This document shows positions 42,951-51,870 of a stretch of DNA of 64,000 nt, piece by piece. Source of the stretch: Belnapia arida. Lineage in GTDB: Bacteria; Pseudomonadota; Alphaproteobacteria; Acetobacterales; Acetobacteraceae. How positions within the stretch are numbered: the first letter of the stretch is position 1; every line of letters starts with the position of its first letter. The stretch lies in the NCBI RefSeq assembly GCF_016773205.1, contig NZ_JAETWB010000013.1, positions 59,430 through 123,429 of the forward strand, read 5' to 3'. A program made the translations under genes and the position numbers. Under the pieces are notes generated by a model that saw only the letters and a program-made list of their open reading frames with translations, made no database searches and had not been told where the DNA came from.

Positions 42951-44297
42951 TCAGATCTCCGCATGCAGCAGCGCCCGCGCCGCATCGCCGCCCCAGGCCC
43001 GCTCATAGAGATGCAGCAGCCGGTCCGCCTGGGTCAGTCCGCTTGCCGCGATCTCGTCGAGCGGCGCCAGGTAGACCTCTTCGCCGAGCCCCCGCGCCCG
43101 CAGCCCGTCCCGCGCGATGGCGAGCACGTCGAGCGCCACCTCCCGCACGCGCCGGCCGCGGATGCCGGCCGTCAGCGCCTCGCGCGGCACCGCCGCCCGC
43201 AGCGCGCGGATCTCCTCCAAAGACCAATCGCGGATCAGCGCTGCGGCCGCCTTCTGCGCCGCGTCGTCGTAGATCAGCCCGACCCAGAGCGCCGCCTGCG
43301 CCACGATCATCCCAGGGGCCCCGACATCGGAGCCACGCATCTCGAGGAAGCGCTTCAGCCGCACATCGGTGAAGGCCGTCGTCACGTGGTCGGCGAAGTC
43401 GCCGATCGTCGCTCGCTCGCCGGGCAGGACGCCGAGCCGGCCATCGAGGAAGTCGCGGAAGCTGGCGCCCGCCGCATCCAGCCAGCGCCCCTCGCGCATG
43501 ACGAAATACATCGGCACGTCGAGCAGCCAGTCGGCGAAGCGCTCGAAGCCGAAGCCCTGCTCGAAGACCACGCCGGGGATGCCAGTGCGTGCCCCGTCGG
43601 TATCGGTCCAGACCTGCGCCCGCATGCTGCGGAAGCCGTTCGGCCGCCCCTCGGTGAAGGGCGAGTTGGCGAAGAGCGCCGTCGCGACCGGCTGCAGGGC
43701 CAGGCTGACACGCAGCTTCTCGACCATGTCGGCCTCGTCGCCATAGTCGAGATTGGCCTGCACCGTGCAGGTGCGCTGCATCATGTCGAGGCCGAGCGAG
43801 CCCACCGTCGGCATGTAGCGCCGCATGATGGCGTAGCGGCCTTTCGGCATCCACGGCATCTCGGCGCGCGAATGCGTCGGGTGGAAGCCGAGCGCGGCGA
43901 AGCCGACGCCCATCGGCCCGGCCACCTGATGCACCTCGCGCAGATGCGCCTCAAGCTCCAGATGCGTCGCATGCAGGTCGGCTTGCAACCCGCCCGACAG
44001 CTCCAGCTGCCCCGCCGGCTCAAGGCTGATCGAGGCACCGCCGCGCTTCAGCCCGATCGGCTTGCCGTCATCGAGGATCGGCGTCCAGCCGAGCGCCGCC
44101 AGCCCCTCGAGGATGGCACGGATGCCGGCCTCCCCGTCATAGCCCGGACTCACGAAGCCGGTTCGGGTGAAGCCGAATTTCTCGTGCTCGGTCCCCACGG
44201 TCCATTCGCCGCGCGGCTTGCTGCCGGCGGCGAACCACTCGGCCAGCTGCCGCCGGTCGGTGATGGGCGTCAGGTCCGCTTCGCCAGGATTGGACAT
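42951..44297 (-). CDS. gshA: Glutamate-cysteine ligase, plant/alphaproteobacterial type
   Basis: A 448-residue enzyme that joins L-glutamate and L-cysteine with ATP, the first step of glutathione synthesis. WTVGTEHEKFGF holds the metal-binding glutamates; SLEPAGQLELSGGLQADLHA is the substrate/ATP region; MQRTCTVQANLDYGDEADMV is the GCS2 signature. It lies 12 bases after rsmE on the minus strand; the rsmE-gshA order divergent to ubiA recurs in alphaproteobacteria. Confidence 0.95.
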   Translation of the reverse strand: MSNPGEADLTPITDRRQLAEWFAAGSKPRGEWTVGTEHEKFGFTRTGFVSPGYDGEAGIRAILEGLAALGWTPILDDGKPIGLKRGGASISLEPAGQLELSGGLQADLHATHLELEAHLREVHQVAGPMGVGFAALGFHPTHSRAEMPWMPKGRYAIMRRYMPTVGSLGLDMMQRTCTVQANLDYGDEADMVEKLRVSLALQPVATALFANSPFTEGRPNGFRSMRAQVWTDTDGARTGIPGVVFEQGFGFERFADWLLDVPMYFVMREGRWLDAAGASFRDFLDGRLGVLPGERATIGDFADHVTTAFTDVRLKRFLEMRGSDVGAPGMIVAQAALWVGLIYDDAAQKAAAALIRDWSLEEIRALRAAVPREALTAGIRGRRVREVALDVLAIARDGLRARGLGEEVYLAPLDEIAASGLTQADRLLHLYERAWGGDAARALLHAEI

Positions 44298-44309
44298 CCC
44301 CGCCTTCCG

Positions 44310-45086
44310 TCATGTCCCGGCCCGGGCGGAACTGCCCAATGCCCTGTCGCCAATGGATATCGGTTGATCGTCCCAGTCGCCGGCCAGCGCCTGGAGAAGC
44401 GCGAGCCCCGCAACCGCCGCCGTCTCCGCCCGCAGGATGCGGGGGCCGAGGCTGGCCGTCGAAACAAAGGCGCGCCGCGCCAGATCGTCAAGCTCCACCC
44501 GTTCGAACCCGCCCTCCGGCCCGACGAGCCACGCCCAGGGGGCGTGCATCCCCTGGGCGACACGACCGAGCGACGGGCTTTCCCGCCGCTCGGCGCCGAC
44601 GAGCAGGGGTATCCCATCCCATGCATCGAGCACCGCCGGCAAGGGGCGGGCCGGCTCGACCCTGGGCAGGCCGAGCCGCTCGCACTGCTCCGCCGCCTCC
44701 TGGGCGATGGCGGCTAACCGTGTTGTGTTCACCCGGTCCGCCACGCTCCGCCGCGTGAGCACCGGCTGGATGAGGCCGATGCCGAGTTCCGTCGCCTTCT
44801 CCACCACCCATTCCATCGCGTCCCGCTTGAGGGCGGCGACCAGCAGCCGGGTATCGGCCTGCGGCGCCTGGGGCCGCGCCAGCCGCTCCGGGGCCAGGGT
44901 GCAGCGGTCCTTGCGGATGGCGGCGATGCGCCCTTCCCACTCGCCGTCCCGCCCGTTGAACAGCAGCACGGCATCGCCCGGCGCGCGCCGCATGACGCTG
45001 CCGAGATAGTGCGCCTGGCCCGAAGTGGCGGGCACCTCGCGCCCGGCCTCGAGCGGTTGATCCAGATAGAGCCGCGGGATGGACAT
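44310..45086 (-). CDS. rsmE: 16S rRNA (uracil(1498)-N3)-methyltransferase RsmE
   Basis: A 258-residue SPOUT (knotted) methyltransferase. The N-terminal PUA-like domain begins IPRLYLDQPLEA; MEWVVEKATELGIGLIQPVL and the C-terminal SAM-binding knot (VGPEGGFERVELDDL, then LGPRILRAETAAVAGLALLQ) are intact. It methylates U1498 in the decoding region. The ATG at 45086 gives the normal length. Only 28 bases separate it from the divergent ubiA start. Confidence 0.94.
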   Translation of the reverse strand: MSIPRLYLDQPLEAGREVPATSGQAHYLGSVMRRAPGDAVLLFNGRDGEWEGRIAAIRKDRCTLAPERLARPQAPQADTRLLVAALKRDAMEWVVEKATELGIGLIQPVLTRRSVADRVNTTRLAAIAQEAAEQCERLGLPRVEPARPLPAVLDAWDGIPLLVGAERRESPSLGRVAQGMHAPWAWLVGPEGGFERVELDDLARRAFVSTASLGPRILRAETAAVAGLALLQALAGDWDDQPISIGDRALGSSARAGT

Positions 45087-45114
45087 GCCGCCCTTTCGCT
45101 GGAACAGAGGGCGC

Positions 45115-46014
45115 ATGCAAGGCTTCACCGATATCGAGGCGCAGGGCTGGGTCGCCCGCCTGCCGCAGGGCTGGCGGCCCTATGCGCTGCTCGCCCGCTT
45201 CGACCGGCCGATCGGCTCCTGGCTGCTCTTCCTGCCGGGCCTCTGGGCCTTCGCGCTCGCCGCGCCGGGCTGGGCCGAGGGGCTCCGCCTCGCCCTGCTC
45301 TTCGGCATCGGCGCCGTCGCCATGCGCGGTGCCGGCTGCGTGGTGAACGACCTCTGGGACCGCGACATCGACCGCCGCGTGGAACGCACCCGCGGCCGCC
45401 CGCTCGCCGCCGGGACGGTGACGCCCTTCCAGGCCCTGGTCTTCCTCGCCGTGCTCTGCTGCATCGGCCTCGCCGTGCTGCTGCAGCTGAACGGCACGGC
45501 GATCCTGCTCGGGGTCTGCTCGCTGCTGCCGATCCTGCTCTACCCGCTGGCCAAGCGGGTGACGAACTGGCCGCAGGCGATGCTCGGCCTCACCTTCTCC
45601 TGGGCCGCGCCCGAGGGCATCGCCGCCGCGACGGGCCGGGTGGATGCGGTGGCGTTGATCCTCTGGGCCGCGGCCTTCTGCTGGATCCTCGGCTACGACA
45701 CGATCTACGCGCATCAGGACCGCGAGGACGACGCCATGGTCGGCATCGGCAGCACGGCGCTGCGCTGGGGCGAGCGGACGCGGCCTTTTCTCGCCGCCTG
45801 CTACACCGCGATGCTGGCGCTGCTCGCCCTGGCCGGCTGGGCCGGCGGCCTCGGCTGGCTCTATCTCCCGGCGCTGCTCCTGCCGGCCGCGCTGCTGGCC
45901 CGCCAGGTCGTCCGGCTCGACATCCACGACCCGGCGCTCTGCCTTCGCCTGTTCAGGGCGAACCGCGAGGCCGGGCTCGCCGTGGCCCTCGCCTTCCTGA
46001 TCGGCCGGCTGTGA
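45115..46014 (+). CDS. ubiA: 4-hydroxybenzoate octaprenyltransferase UbiA
   Basis: A 299-residue membrane prenyltransferase with eight to nine helices, adding the polyprenyl chain to 4-hydroxybenzoate in ubiquinone synthesis. The two aspartate-rich motifs are VVNDLWDRDIDRRVERT and GYDTIYAHQDREDD. The ATG at 45115 has AGAGGG upstream. Together with the long-chain prenyl diphosphate synthase encoded at 9582 it supplies the quinone tail. The next gene overlaps the stop (GTGA). Confidence 0.95.
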   Translation: MQGFTDIEAQGWVARLPQGWRPYALLARFDRPIGSWLLFLPGLWAFALAAPGWAEGLRLALLFGIGAVAMRGAGCVVNDLWDRDIDRRVERTRGRPLAAGTVTPFQALVFLAVLCCIGLAVLLQLNGTAILLGVCSLLPILLYPLAKRVTNWPQAMLGLTFSWAAPEGIAAATGRVDAVALILWAAAFCWILGYDTIYAHQDREDDAMVGIGSTALRWGERTRPFLAACYTAMLALLALAGWAGGLGWLYLPALLLPAALLARQVVRLDIHDPALCLRLFRANREAGLAVALAFLIGRL

Positions 46015-46655
46015 GCGACACCGAGGCCTTCCTCCGCGCCCACACTGCCATCGCCGCCCCGGCCCTGGTGCCGGAGATCAGCCTCCACCTCGCCACCGAG
46101 ATCACGCCGATCTGGCAGGCGACCGAGGCCTGGCTGGCGCAGGAGGGGATCGAGCCGCCCTTCTGGGCCTTCGCCTGGCCCGGCAGCCAGGCCATGGCGC
46201 GGCTGATCCTCGACGCGCCGCCCCATGCCGCCGGCCGCCGCGTGCTGGACTTCGCCGCCGGCTGCGGCCTCGCCGCCATCGCCGCCGCGCAGGCGGGCGC
46301 GGCGCTGGCCGAGGCGGCGGAGATCGACCCGCTCGCCATCGCCGCCATCCGCCTGAATGCCGCGCTGAATAACGTGGCGGTCACGCCGCTCGACGGCGAC
46401 GTGGTCGGCGCGCCCTGCCGCTGGGACCTCATCCTCGCCGGCGATGTCTGCTACGAGGCGCCGATGACTGCCCACATCCTACCCTGGCTCCGCGCCATGG
46501 CGGCGGCCGGGGCGGAAGTCTGGCTGGCCGATCCGGGCCGCGCCTATGTGCCGCGCGAGGGGCTCGCGGAGATGGCCCGCTTCGCCGTCCCGGTGACGCG
46601 GGAGCTGGAGGACCGCGACATGCGCGAGGTGACCATTGCCCGCCTGTTGCCCTGA
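46011..46655 (+). CDS. SAM-dependent methyltransferase, ETF-beta lysine methyltransferase-like
   Basis: A 214-residue class I methyltransferase. PFWAFAWPGSQAMARLILD, motif I RVLDFAAGCGLAAIAAA, and the post-motif DLILAGDVCYEAPM place it with the METTL20/ETFBKMT group, which methylates the beta subunit of electron-transfer flavoprotein. The GTG start overlaps the ubiA stop. Substrate is by family likeness. Confidence 0.82.
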   Translation: MSDTEAFLRAHTAIAAPALVPEISLHLATEITPIWQATEAWLAQEGIEPPFWAFAWPGSQAMARLILDAPPHAAGRRVLDFAAGCGLAAIAAAQAGAALAEAAEIDPLAIAAIRLNAALNNVAVTPLDGDVVGAPCRWDLILAGDVCYEAPMTAHILPWLRAMAAAGAEVWLADPGRAYVPREGLAEMARFAVPVTRELEDRDMREVTIARLLP

Positions 46656-46686
46656 TCCGGCCATGGGCCCGGTGCAGCATGGCGCA

Positions 46687-47085
46687 ATGGTCCGCCTCCT
46701 CCTGCTTCTTCTCTGCTTCGCCACCGGCGCCGCCGCGCAGACCGAGCGCTTCTACGATGCCCAGGGTCGTTCCACCGGCCGGGCCGAGACCCACGGCGGC
46801 GTCACCCGCTTCTATGACGCCCAGGGCCGCTCCGCCGGGCGGTCCGAAGCGAGGGGAGACGCCACGCGCTTCTACGACGCACAGGGGCGAAGCACGGGCC
46901 GGGCCAAGGGCGGCCGCAGCTACGATGCCATGGGCCGCTCGACCGGGCGGGCCGAAACCCATGGCGGCACGACCCGCCTCTACGACGCCGAGGGGCGCAG
47001 CACCGGCCGGATCGAGGACCGGGGCGGCAGCTGGCGGGCCTATGACGCGCAAGGCCGCGCTACCGGACGGGCCGACCGGCGGTAG
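46687..47085 (+). CDS. Exported protein of six YDAQGRSTGR-type tandem repeats
   Basis: A 132-residue protein: a signal peptide (MVRLLLLLLCFATGAAAQ) followed by six units of about 16-20 residues, each with the core F-Y-D-A-Q-G-R-S-T-G-R and a variable tail (AETHGGVT, SEARGDAT, AKGGR, AETHGGTT, IEDRGGSW, ADRR). Nothing else is present, so the whole mature protein is a repeat. The core resembles the YD-repeat seen in RHS/teneurin proteins and may bind carbohydrate or form a beta structure. Function unknown. The last 26 bases overlap the convergent WD40-cytochrome gene. Confidence 0.8.
   Translation: MVRLLLLLLCFATGAAAQTERFYDAQGRSTGRAETHGGVTRFYDAQGRSAGRSEARGDATRFYDAQGRSTGRAKGGRSYDAMGRSTGRAETHGGTTRLYDAEGRSTGRIEDRGGSWRAYDAQGRATGRADRR
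46744..47082 (+). repeat. Six-unit coding tandem repeat (48-60 base period)
   Basis: The nucleotide sequence repeats the block TTCTACGATGCCCAGGG-like plus CGCAGCACCGGCCGG-like through the mature part of the exported repeat protein, in six copies with differing spacers. High identity makes slippage likely. Confidence 0.75.
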
Positions 47086-48316
47086 CGACTTCCAGGAACC
47101 TGATCAGCGCCGCCATCGCCGCCGGGTCGCCAAGGCGCTGCACCGGCATGGTCGTCCCCGGCGTCACCACATCCGGCCCGCGGGTGAAGAGGTCGGCCAC
47201 CGTCTCCGGCGTCCAGGTAATATCGCCCCGCGCCAGACGCGGCGAATAGGGATAGCCCGGCAGGCTGCCCATCCGCCGGCCGAAGATACCGTGCAGGCTC
47301 GGCCCCGCCATCGGCCCCGAATCGGGCGCAAGCGCGTGGCACGCACGGCAGGCGCCGAAGACCCGGGCGCCCTCCGCGTCAGCCCCGGCCGGCAGCGCCT
47401 CCTCGGCGACCGGAGCGAGCGGGCCGAGCGGGTTGCCGGTCGAGGCATCCCAGCGCCGCACCACCCGGTCCTGCCCGCCGGTCCAGAGCATCCGCCCATC
47501 CATGGCGAAGGCGACCGACCAGACCGGCAGGCCGGGCCCCTCCAGCGTGGCGAGCAGGCGCCCCTCGGCGAGAGACCAGAGCGTGACGCTCCCGCCGAGC
47601 GAGGCCGCCGCCAGCCGCCCGCCACCCGTGGCCAGCGCCACCACCGGCCGGTTGCCCGCGGCCCATTCCCGCACCGCGCCATCGTCACCGATCAGCCGGA
47701 CGATGCCATCCGCCCCGCCCGCGGCCAGCCCGCCGCCGGGCAGGGCCAGGAGCGCATGCTGCGGCAGACCGAATTCGGCGAGCACCTGCCCGCCCTGGCC
47801 ATCCCAGGTCCGAACCGTTCCGTCATAGCCGGCGCTCGCCCAGCGCGTGCCTGTCCATGCGATGCCGTTGACCGGGCCCTGATGCCCTTCCAGCACCCGC
47901 GCCGTCCCATCGGCGGACCAAAGGCGAACCATCCCATCCCAGCCGGCGCTGCCCAGCATCCCATCCGGCCCTGCCGCGAGCGCCGCGACGGGCGCCCGGT
48001 GCCCCTCCAGCACCCGCATCGGCTGCGCCGCCCCGCCCGGCGGCCAGAGGGCAATCCGCCCATCCTCTCCGGCGCTGGCGAGGCCGCCGCCCGGCAGCGC
48101 GGCGAGGGCATTCACCGCCCCGCCATGCCAGCGGATCACCCGCCGCGCCTGTGCCCGCTCCGGATCCCAGAGGATCACCGCCTGATCGAAACCCGCCGAA
48201 GCCAGACCATCCGGCAGGACGGCCAGCGCCCGCACCGGCCCGCCATGGCCGCGCAGCTCCTGCGCCCCGGCACCGAAGCCCAGCAGCAGCAGCGCCGCGG
48301 CCAGCCGGAGCCTCAC
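47060..48316 (-). CDS. WD40 propeller fused to a C-terminal cytochrome c domain
   Basis: A 418-residue exported protein. The signal peptide is MRLRLAAALLLLGFGAGAQ (GTG start at 48316). Seven or so WD-type repeats follow (ELRGHGGPVRALAVLPDG, then VIRWHGGAVNALAALPGG, RVLEGHRAPVAALAAGPDG, RVLEGHQGPVNGIAWTGTRW and weaker ones), then a class I cytochrome c domain with the heme motif FGACRACHALAPDSGP and an axial Met in GTTMPVQRLGDPA. It should be a periplasmic electron-carrying scaffold. The gene overlaps the downstream oxidoreductase (GTGA). Confidence 0.85.
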   Translation of the reverse strand: MRLRLAAALLLLGFGAGAQELRGHGGPVRALAVLPDGLASAGFDQAVILWDPERAQARRVIRWHGGAVNALAALPGGGLASAGEDGRIALWPPGGAAQPMRVLEGHRAPVAALAAGPDGMLGSAGWDGMVRLWSADGTARVLEGHQGPVNGIAWTGTRWASAGYDGTVRTWDGQGGQVLAEFGLPQHALLALPGGGLAAGGADGIVRLIGDDGAVREWAAGNRPVVALATGGGRLAAASLGGSVTLWSLAEGRLLATLEGPGLPVWSVAFAMDGRMLWTGGQDRVVRRWDASTGNPLGPLAPVAEEALPAGADAEGARVFGACRACHALAPDSGPMAGPSLHGIFGRRMGSLPGYPYSPRLARGDITWTPETVADLFTRGPDVVTPGTTMPVQRLGDPAAMAALIRFLEVATAGRPVR

Positions 48317-49212
48317 AGCAGGTCGGCCACCGCCGCCTGGTAGCGCCGCATCACCGCCAGATGATCGGCAACGCCCCGCCCGGCGATCCGCTTGTGGTGC
48401 CGCCGCCCGAAGGTGTTGGTGAGGGTGAGATGCGTCGCCCCCTGCGCCTTCCAATAGGCCGCCTCCCGACGCCACTCCGCCTCGCCGCCGACGCCGCCCG
48501 AGATCCAGACCTCAAGCCCGATCGCGCCCGGGTCCCGTCCCGCCGCCTCGGTCAGCCGCCGCAGCTTGGCGAGTTCCGCTTCGATCTCCGCCCCCGGCGG
48601 ATAGGCATTCATGATCCAGCCGTCGCCGAGCGTCGCGATCCGCTCCAGCGTCTGCTCCACATGCCCGCCGAACCAGACCGGGACGCGCCGGTTCACCGGC
48701 ATCGGGTTGATCCCGGCATCGTCGATCCGGTGCCAGCGCCCCTCGAAGCTGACATGCGGCTCCGCCCAGAGGCGCTGCATCACCTCGACCTGCTCCGCGC
48801 TGCGCCGCCCGCGGTTGGAGAAGTTCTCGTTGAGCCCGGTGAACTCCACCGGGTTCCACCCGACGCCCACGCCGAGGCGGAACCGCCCGCCGCAGAGCAG
48901 GTCGAGGCTCGCCGCCTGCTTCGCCACCAGCACTGCCTGGCGCTGCGCCAGGATCAGCACCTGGGTGGAGAACTCGGTCGTCGGCCGGCAGAGGCCCGCA
49001 AGGAAGCCGAAGCAGACGAAGGGGTCGTGGAACAGGTCGGCCGAGGTGTTGCGGTCGCCCCAGTCCGGGCGGCTCGCCACATTGACGCCGAGCACATGGT
49101 CGGCAAGGCCGAGATTGGTGTAGCCGATGGCTTCCGCCTCGAGGGCGAAGTCCCGCACCACCCCCGGCTCGCCGCCGATATCGCCGAATGGCAGCATCAC
49201 GCCCAAGCGCAT
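48313..49212 (-). CDS. LLM-class (luciferase-like) oxidoreductase, TIGR03619 type
   Basis: A 299-residue TIM-barrel flavin/F420 oxidoreductase. MRLGVMLPFGDIGGEPGVVR, the YTNLGLADHVLGVN block and GRFRLGVGVGWNPVEFTGLN are family hallmarks. It lies between an SsuABC-type importer and the WD40-cytochrome gene on the same strand, so it may act on the compound imported. Whether it uses FMNH2 or F420 cannot be told; no F420 biosynthesis gene is in view. Confidence 0.87.
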   Translation of the reverse strand: MRLGVMLPFGDIGGEPGVVRDFALEAEAIGYTNLGLADHVLGVNVASRPDWGDRNTSADLFHDPFVCFGFLAGLCRPTTEFSTQVLILAQRQAVLVAKQAASLDLLCGGRFRLGVGVGWNPVEFTGLNENFSNRGRRSAEQVEVMQRLWAEPHVSFEGRWHRIDDAGINPMPVNRRVPVWFGGHVEQTLERIATLGDGWIMNAYPPGAEIEAELAKLRRLTEAAGRDPGAIGLEVWISGGVGGEAEWRREAAYWKAQGATHLTLTNTFGRRHHKRIAGRGVADHLAVMRRYQAAVADLL

Positions 49213-49275
49213 CGCCCTGTCCCCTCGCCTGCCTTCGGGGATTAACGGCCAATCCGGCGCGACGGTCGAGTCGCC

Positions 49276-50070
49276 CTACCCGGCCGCCGCGATCGCCTTC
49301 CGCACCTCCTCGCGGATTTCGCCCATCAGCCGCGCCTTGAGCGCTCCGAATTCCGGCGTCGTCTTCATCGTCCAGTCGCGCGGATAGGGCAGCGGCACCG
49401 GCACCTCCGCCTTCACCCGCCCAGGCCGGGCCGACATCACCAGCACCCGGTTGGCGAGGAAGATCGCCTCGTCGATGTCATGGGTGACGAAGAGCACCGT
49501 CTTCCGGTCCGCCTCCCAGATTTCCAGCAGCAGCTCCTGCATCAGCTCCCGCGTCTGGTGGTCGAGCGCCCCGAAGGGCTCGTCGAGCAGCAGGATCTCC
49601 GGGTCGTTGGCGAGCGCCCGCGCCAGCGCCGTCCGCTGCTGCATGCCGCCCGAGAGCTGGCGCGGCCAGTGGTTCTCGAAGCCACGCAGCCCGGTGCGGG
49701 CGATGAAGCGCGCCGCGACCTCTGCCTGCTGCGCCTCCGGCAGGCCGCGCTCGCGGAGGCCGTAGCGGATGTTCCCCTCGACCGTCAGCCAGGGAAACAG
49801 CGTATAGGACTGGAAGACCATCCCCCGGTCCGGCCCCGGCGCCGCGACCGGCGCGCCGTCCAGCATCACCTGCCCCGCCGTCGGCCGGTCGAGCCCGGCG
49901 ACGATCCGGAGCAAGGTCGATTTGCCGCAGCCGGACGGCCCGAGGATGGCGACGAACTCGCCAGGGCCGACGGCGAGGTCGGTCGGCTGCAGGGCGAGCG
50001 TCGGCGCGCCGCCCCGCTGGCCGGGGAAGCTCCGCGTCACCCCGGCGATCCGCAAGGTCTTGGCCGACAT
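49276..50070 (-). CDS. ABC transporter ATP-binding protein (SsuB/TauB type)
   Basis: A 264-residue ATPase. Walker A GPSGCGKSTLLRIVAGL, Q-loop MVFQSYTLFPW, signature QLSGGMQQRTALARAL, Walker B LLLDEPFGALD and H-loop VTHDIDEAI are intact. It powers uptake with the adjacent permease and binding protein. Its start directly abuts the permease stop. Confidence 0.95.
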   Translation of the reverse strand: MSAKTLRIAGVTRSFPGQRGGAPTLALQPTDLAVGPGEFVAILGPSGCGKSTLLRIVAGLDRPTAGQVMLDGAPVAAPGPDRGMVFQSYTLFPWLTVEGNIRYGLRERGLPEAQQAEVAARFIARTGLRGFENHWPRQLSGGMQQRTALARALANDPEILLLDEPFGALDHQTRELMQELLLEIWEADRKTVLFVTHDIDEAIFLANRVLVMSARPGRVKAEVPVPLPYPRDWTMKTTPEFGALKARLMGEIREEVRKAIAAAG

Positions 50071-50844
50071 CTACAGCACCGCCCAGGGAAACAGCCGCCG
50101 GTTCACGGCCTTGAACAGCAGGTCCGTCACCAGCCCGATGATACCGATGACGGCGATGCCGAAGATCATCTGCCCGGTATCCAGCAGCCGCTGGCTGTCC
50201 ATGATCATGTGGCCGATGCCGCTGGTCGCGCCGATCAGCTCGGCGACGATCACATAGGTCCAGGCCCAGCCGAGCACGAGGCGCAGCGTCTCCGCGATCT
50301 GCGGCGCCGCCGCCGGGATGACGACGCGCCGGAGGATGGCAAGCCGCCCCGAGCCCAGCGTCCTCGCCGCCTCGACGAGGTCGGGCCGCGTCGCGCCCGC
50401 CACGCCCGCCACCATGATGACGAGCTGGAAGACGCTGCCGATAACGATGACGGAGAGCTTCTGCGCCTCCCCCACCCCCGCCCAGAGGATCAGCAGCGGA
50501 ATGAAGGCGGAGGCCGGCAGGTAGCGGGCGAAGGACAGGAACGGCTCGAAGAAGGCCTCGATCGGCTTGAAGGCGCCCATCAGCAGCCCGAGCGGCACGG
50601 CGACGGCGGCGGCGATGAGGAAGCCCCCCACCACCCGCCAGATCGTCACCGCGATGTCGCCGAGGAAGCCGAATTCCGTCAGCAGAGACCAGCCCGCCAG
50701 CAACGTCTTGCCCGGCGAGGCGAGGAAGAGCGGCGGCACCCAGCCGCCATAGGTCGCCACGCCCCAGGCCGCGATGAAGACCGCGAAGAAGCCGGCCCCC
50801 AGCGCGATCCGGGCGCCGGGCGAGACCGGCTTGAGTGGTTCCAT
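50071..50844 (-). CDS. ABC transporter permease (SsuC/TauC type)
   Basis: A 257-residue permease with six transmembrane segments. The EAA loop is VEAARTLGSGRLAILRRVV. It starts at 50844, sharing one base with the binding-protein stop, and ends immediately before the ATPase gene, so the three are one operon. Confidence 0.93.
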   Translation of the reverse strand: MEPLKPVSPGARIALGAGFFAVFIAAWGVATYGGWVPPLFLASPGKTLLAGWSLLTEFGFLGDIAVTIWRVVGGFLIAAAVAVPLGLLMGAFKPIEAFFEPFLSFARYLPASAFIPLLILWAGVGEAQKLSVIVIGSVFQLVIMVAGVAGATRPDLVEAARTLGSGRLAILRRVVIPAAAPQIAETLRLVLGWAWTYVIVAELIGATSGIGHMIMDSQRLLDTGQMIFGIAVIGIIGLVTDLLFKAVNRRLFPWAVL

Positions 50845-51794
50845 CAGCCGAGGAACTGCGTGTCCAGCAGCTTCGCCAGGTCGACATTGCCGCGCACCAC
50901 GCCCGTCTCTCTCTGCACCTCGAGCGCCTTCCGCTGGAACTCGGGCAGGCCGGAGGCGACATAGGCCTTGTTCATCGCCTGATCCTGCCACTCGATATAC
51001 TGCGCGCTGGCCTTGAAGGCCTCGCCCGTCTGGTTCACCCGGCGGCCCATGATCTCGAAGCTGCGGTCCGGCTCCGCCTTGATCATCGCCAGTGCGTCGT
51101 ACCAGCTCTTCACCACCCGGCGCACCGCCTCGGGGTTCGCCTGGATGAAGGCCGGCTGGAAGGCGAGGGTGTCGACCACGCAGGGATGCTGCACGGTGGT
51201 GGCCAGGATGCGCCCCTTGTCCTCGCCCATGCCGCGGACCTGGGAGAGGTAGGGCTCGTAGGTCGAGCAGCCGTCGAACTGCCCGGCGACGAAGGCCTGC
51301 GCCGCCGGCTGCGGCGCCAGCGTCGCGGTGGTGACGTCTTTGATGGAGACGCCGTTCTCCCGCATCATGTAGGCGAGGACGAAGTAGGGCGTGGTGCCGG
51401 CGCCGTCGACCGCGATGGTCTTGCCCTTCAGCCCCGCCCAGCCGCCGATGCCCGGCCGCACCGCCACGCCATCGCCGCCCTTCGAGCGGTCGAGCACCAG
51501 CACCTGCACCAGCGGCGCCGCGCTCGCCCAGAGGATCATGGTGTCGACCGTCGTCACCACGCAATTCAGCGAACCGCCGACCAGCGCGAGGTTGCGCTCG
51601 CGCTGGGGCACGAATTTGGTCTCGACCTCGAGCCCGTTCGCCTTGAACAGCCCCGCCTGCTCGGCCAGCGTCAGCGGCGCGAAGCCGGTCCAGCCGGACA
51701 TGCCGATGGTGATCTTCGGAAAGCTCTGCGCGCGGACGAGCGCGGGCGCGGCAAGGCTGGCGGCGGAAGCGGCCAGGAGGCTGCGGCGAAGCAT
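50844..51794 (-). CDS. ABC transporter substrate-binding protein (NrtA/SsuA/TauA family)
   Basis: A 316-residue periplasmic binding protein. The leader is MLRRSLLAASAASLAAPALVRAQ. The aromatic/serine binding site is likely around TIGMSGWTGFAPLTLAEQAG and the VDGAGTTPYFVLAYMM helix. Ligands of the family include nitrate, sulfonates and aromatic or pyrimidine compounds; the sequence does not say which. Confidence 0.9.
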   Translation of the reverse strand: MLRRSLLAASAASLAAPALVRAQSFPKITIGMSGWTGFAPLTLAEQAGLFKANGLEVETKFVPQRERNLALVGGSLNCVVTTVDTMILWASAAPLVQVLVLDRSKGGDGVAVRPGIGGWAGLKGKTIAVDGAGTTPYFVLAYMMRENGVSIKDVTTATLAPQPAAQAFVAGQFDGCSTYEPYLSQVRGMGEDKGRILATTVQHPCVVDTLAFQPAFIQANPEAVRRVVKSWYDALAMIKAEPDRSFEIMGRRVNQTGEAFKASAQYIEWQDQAMNKAYVASGLPEFQRKALEVQRETGVVRGNVDLAKLLDTQFLG

Positions 51795-51870
51795 GGGCGG
51801 GACACTCCTCGGGTCGCGCAGAAGCTATCGAACCGCTCCGCCGGCGCAAGGCTTTCTTGCGCCGCAGCAA

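Noticed and set aside
42288..44717. Plus-strand frame of about 800 codons opposite tspO, gshA and rsmE
   Set aside because: It spans three well-identified minus-strand genes and their spacers and shows no family features.
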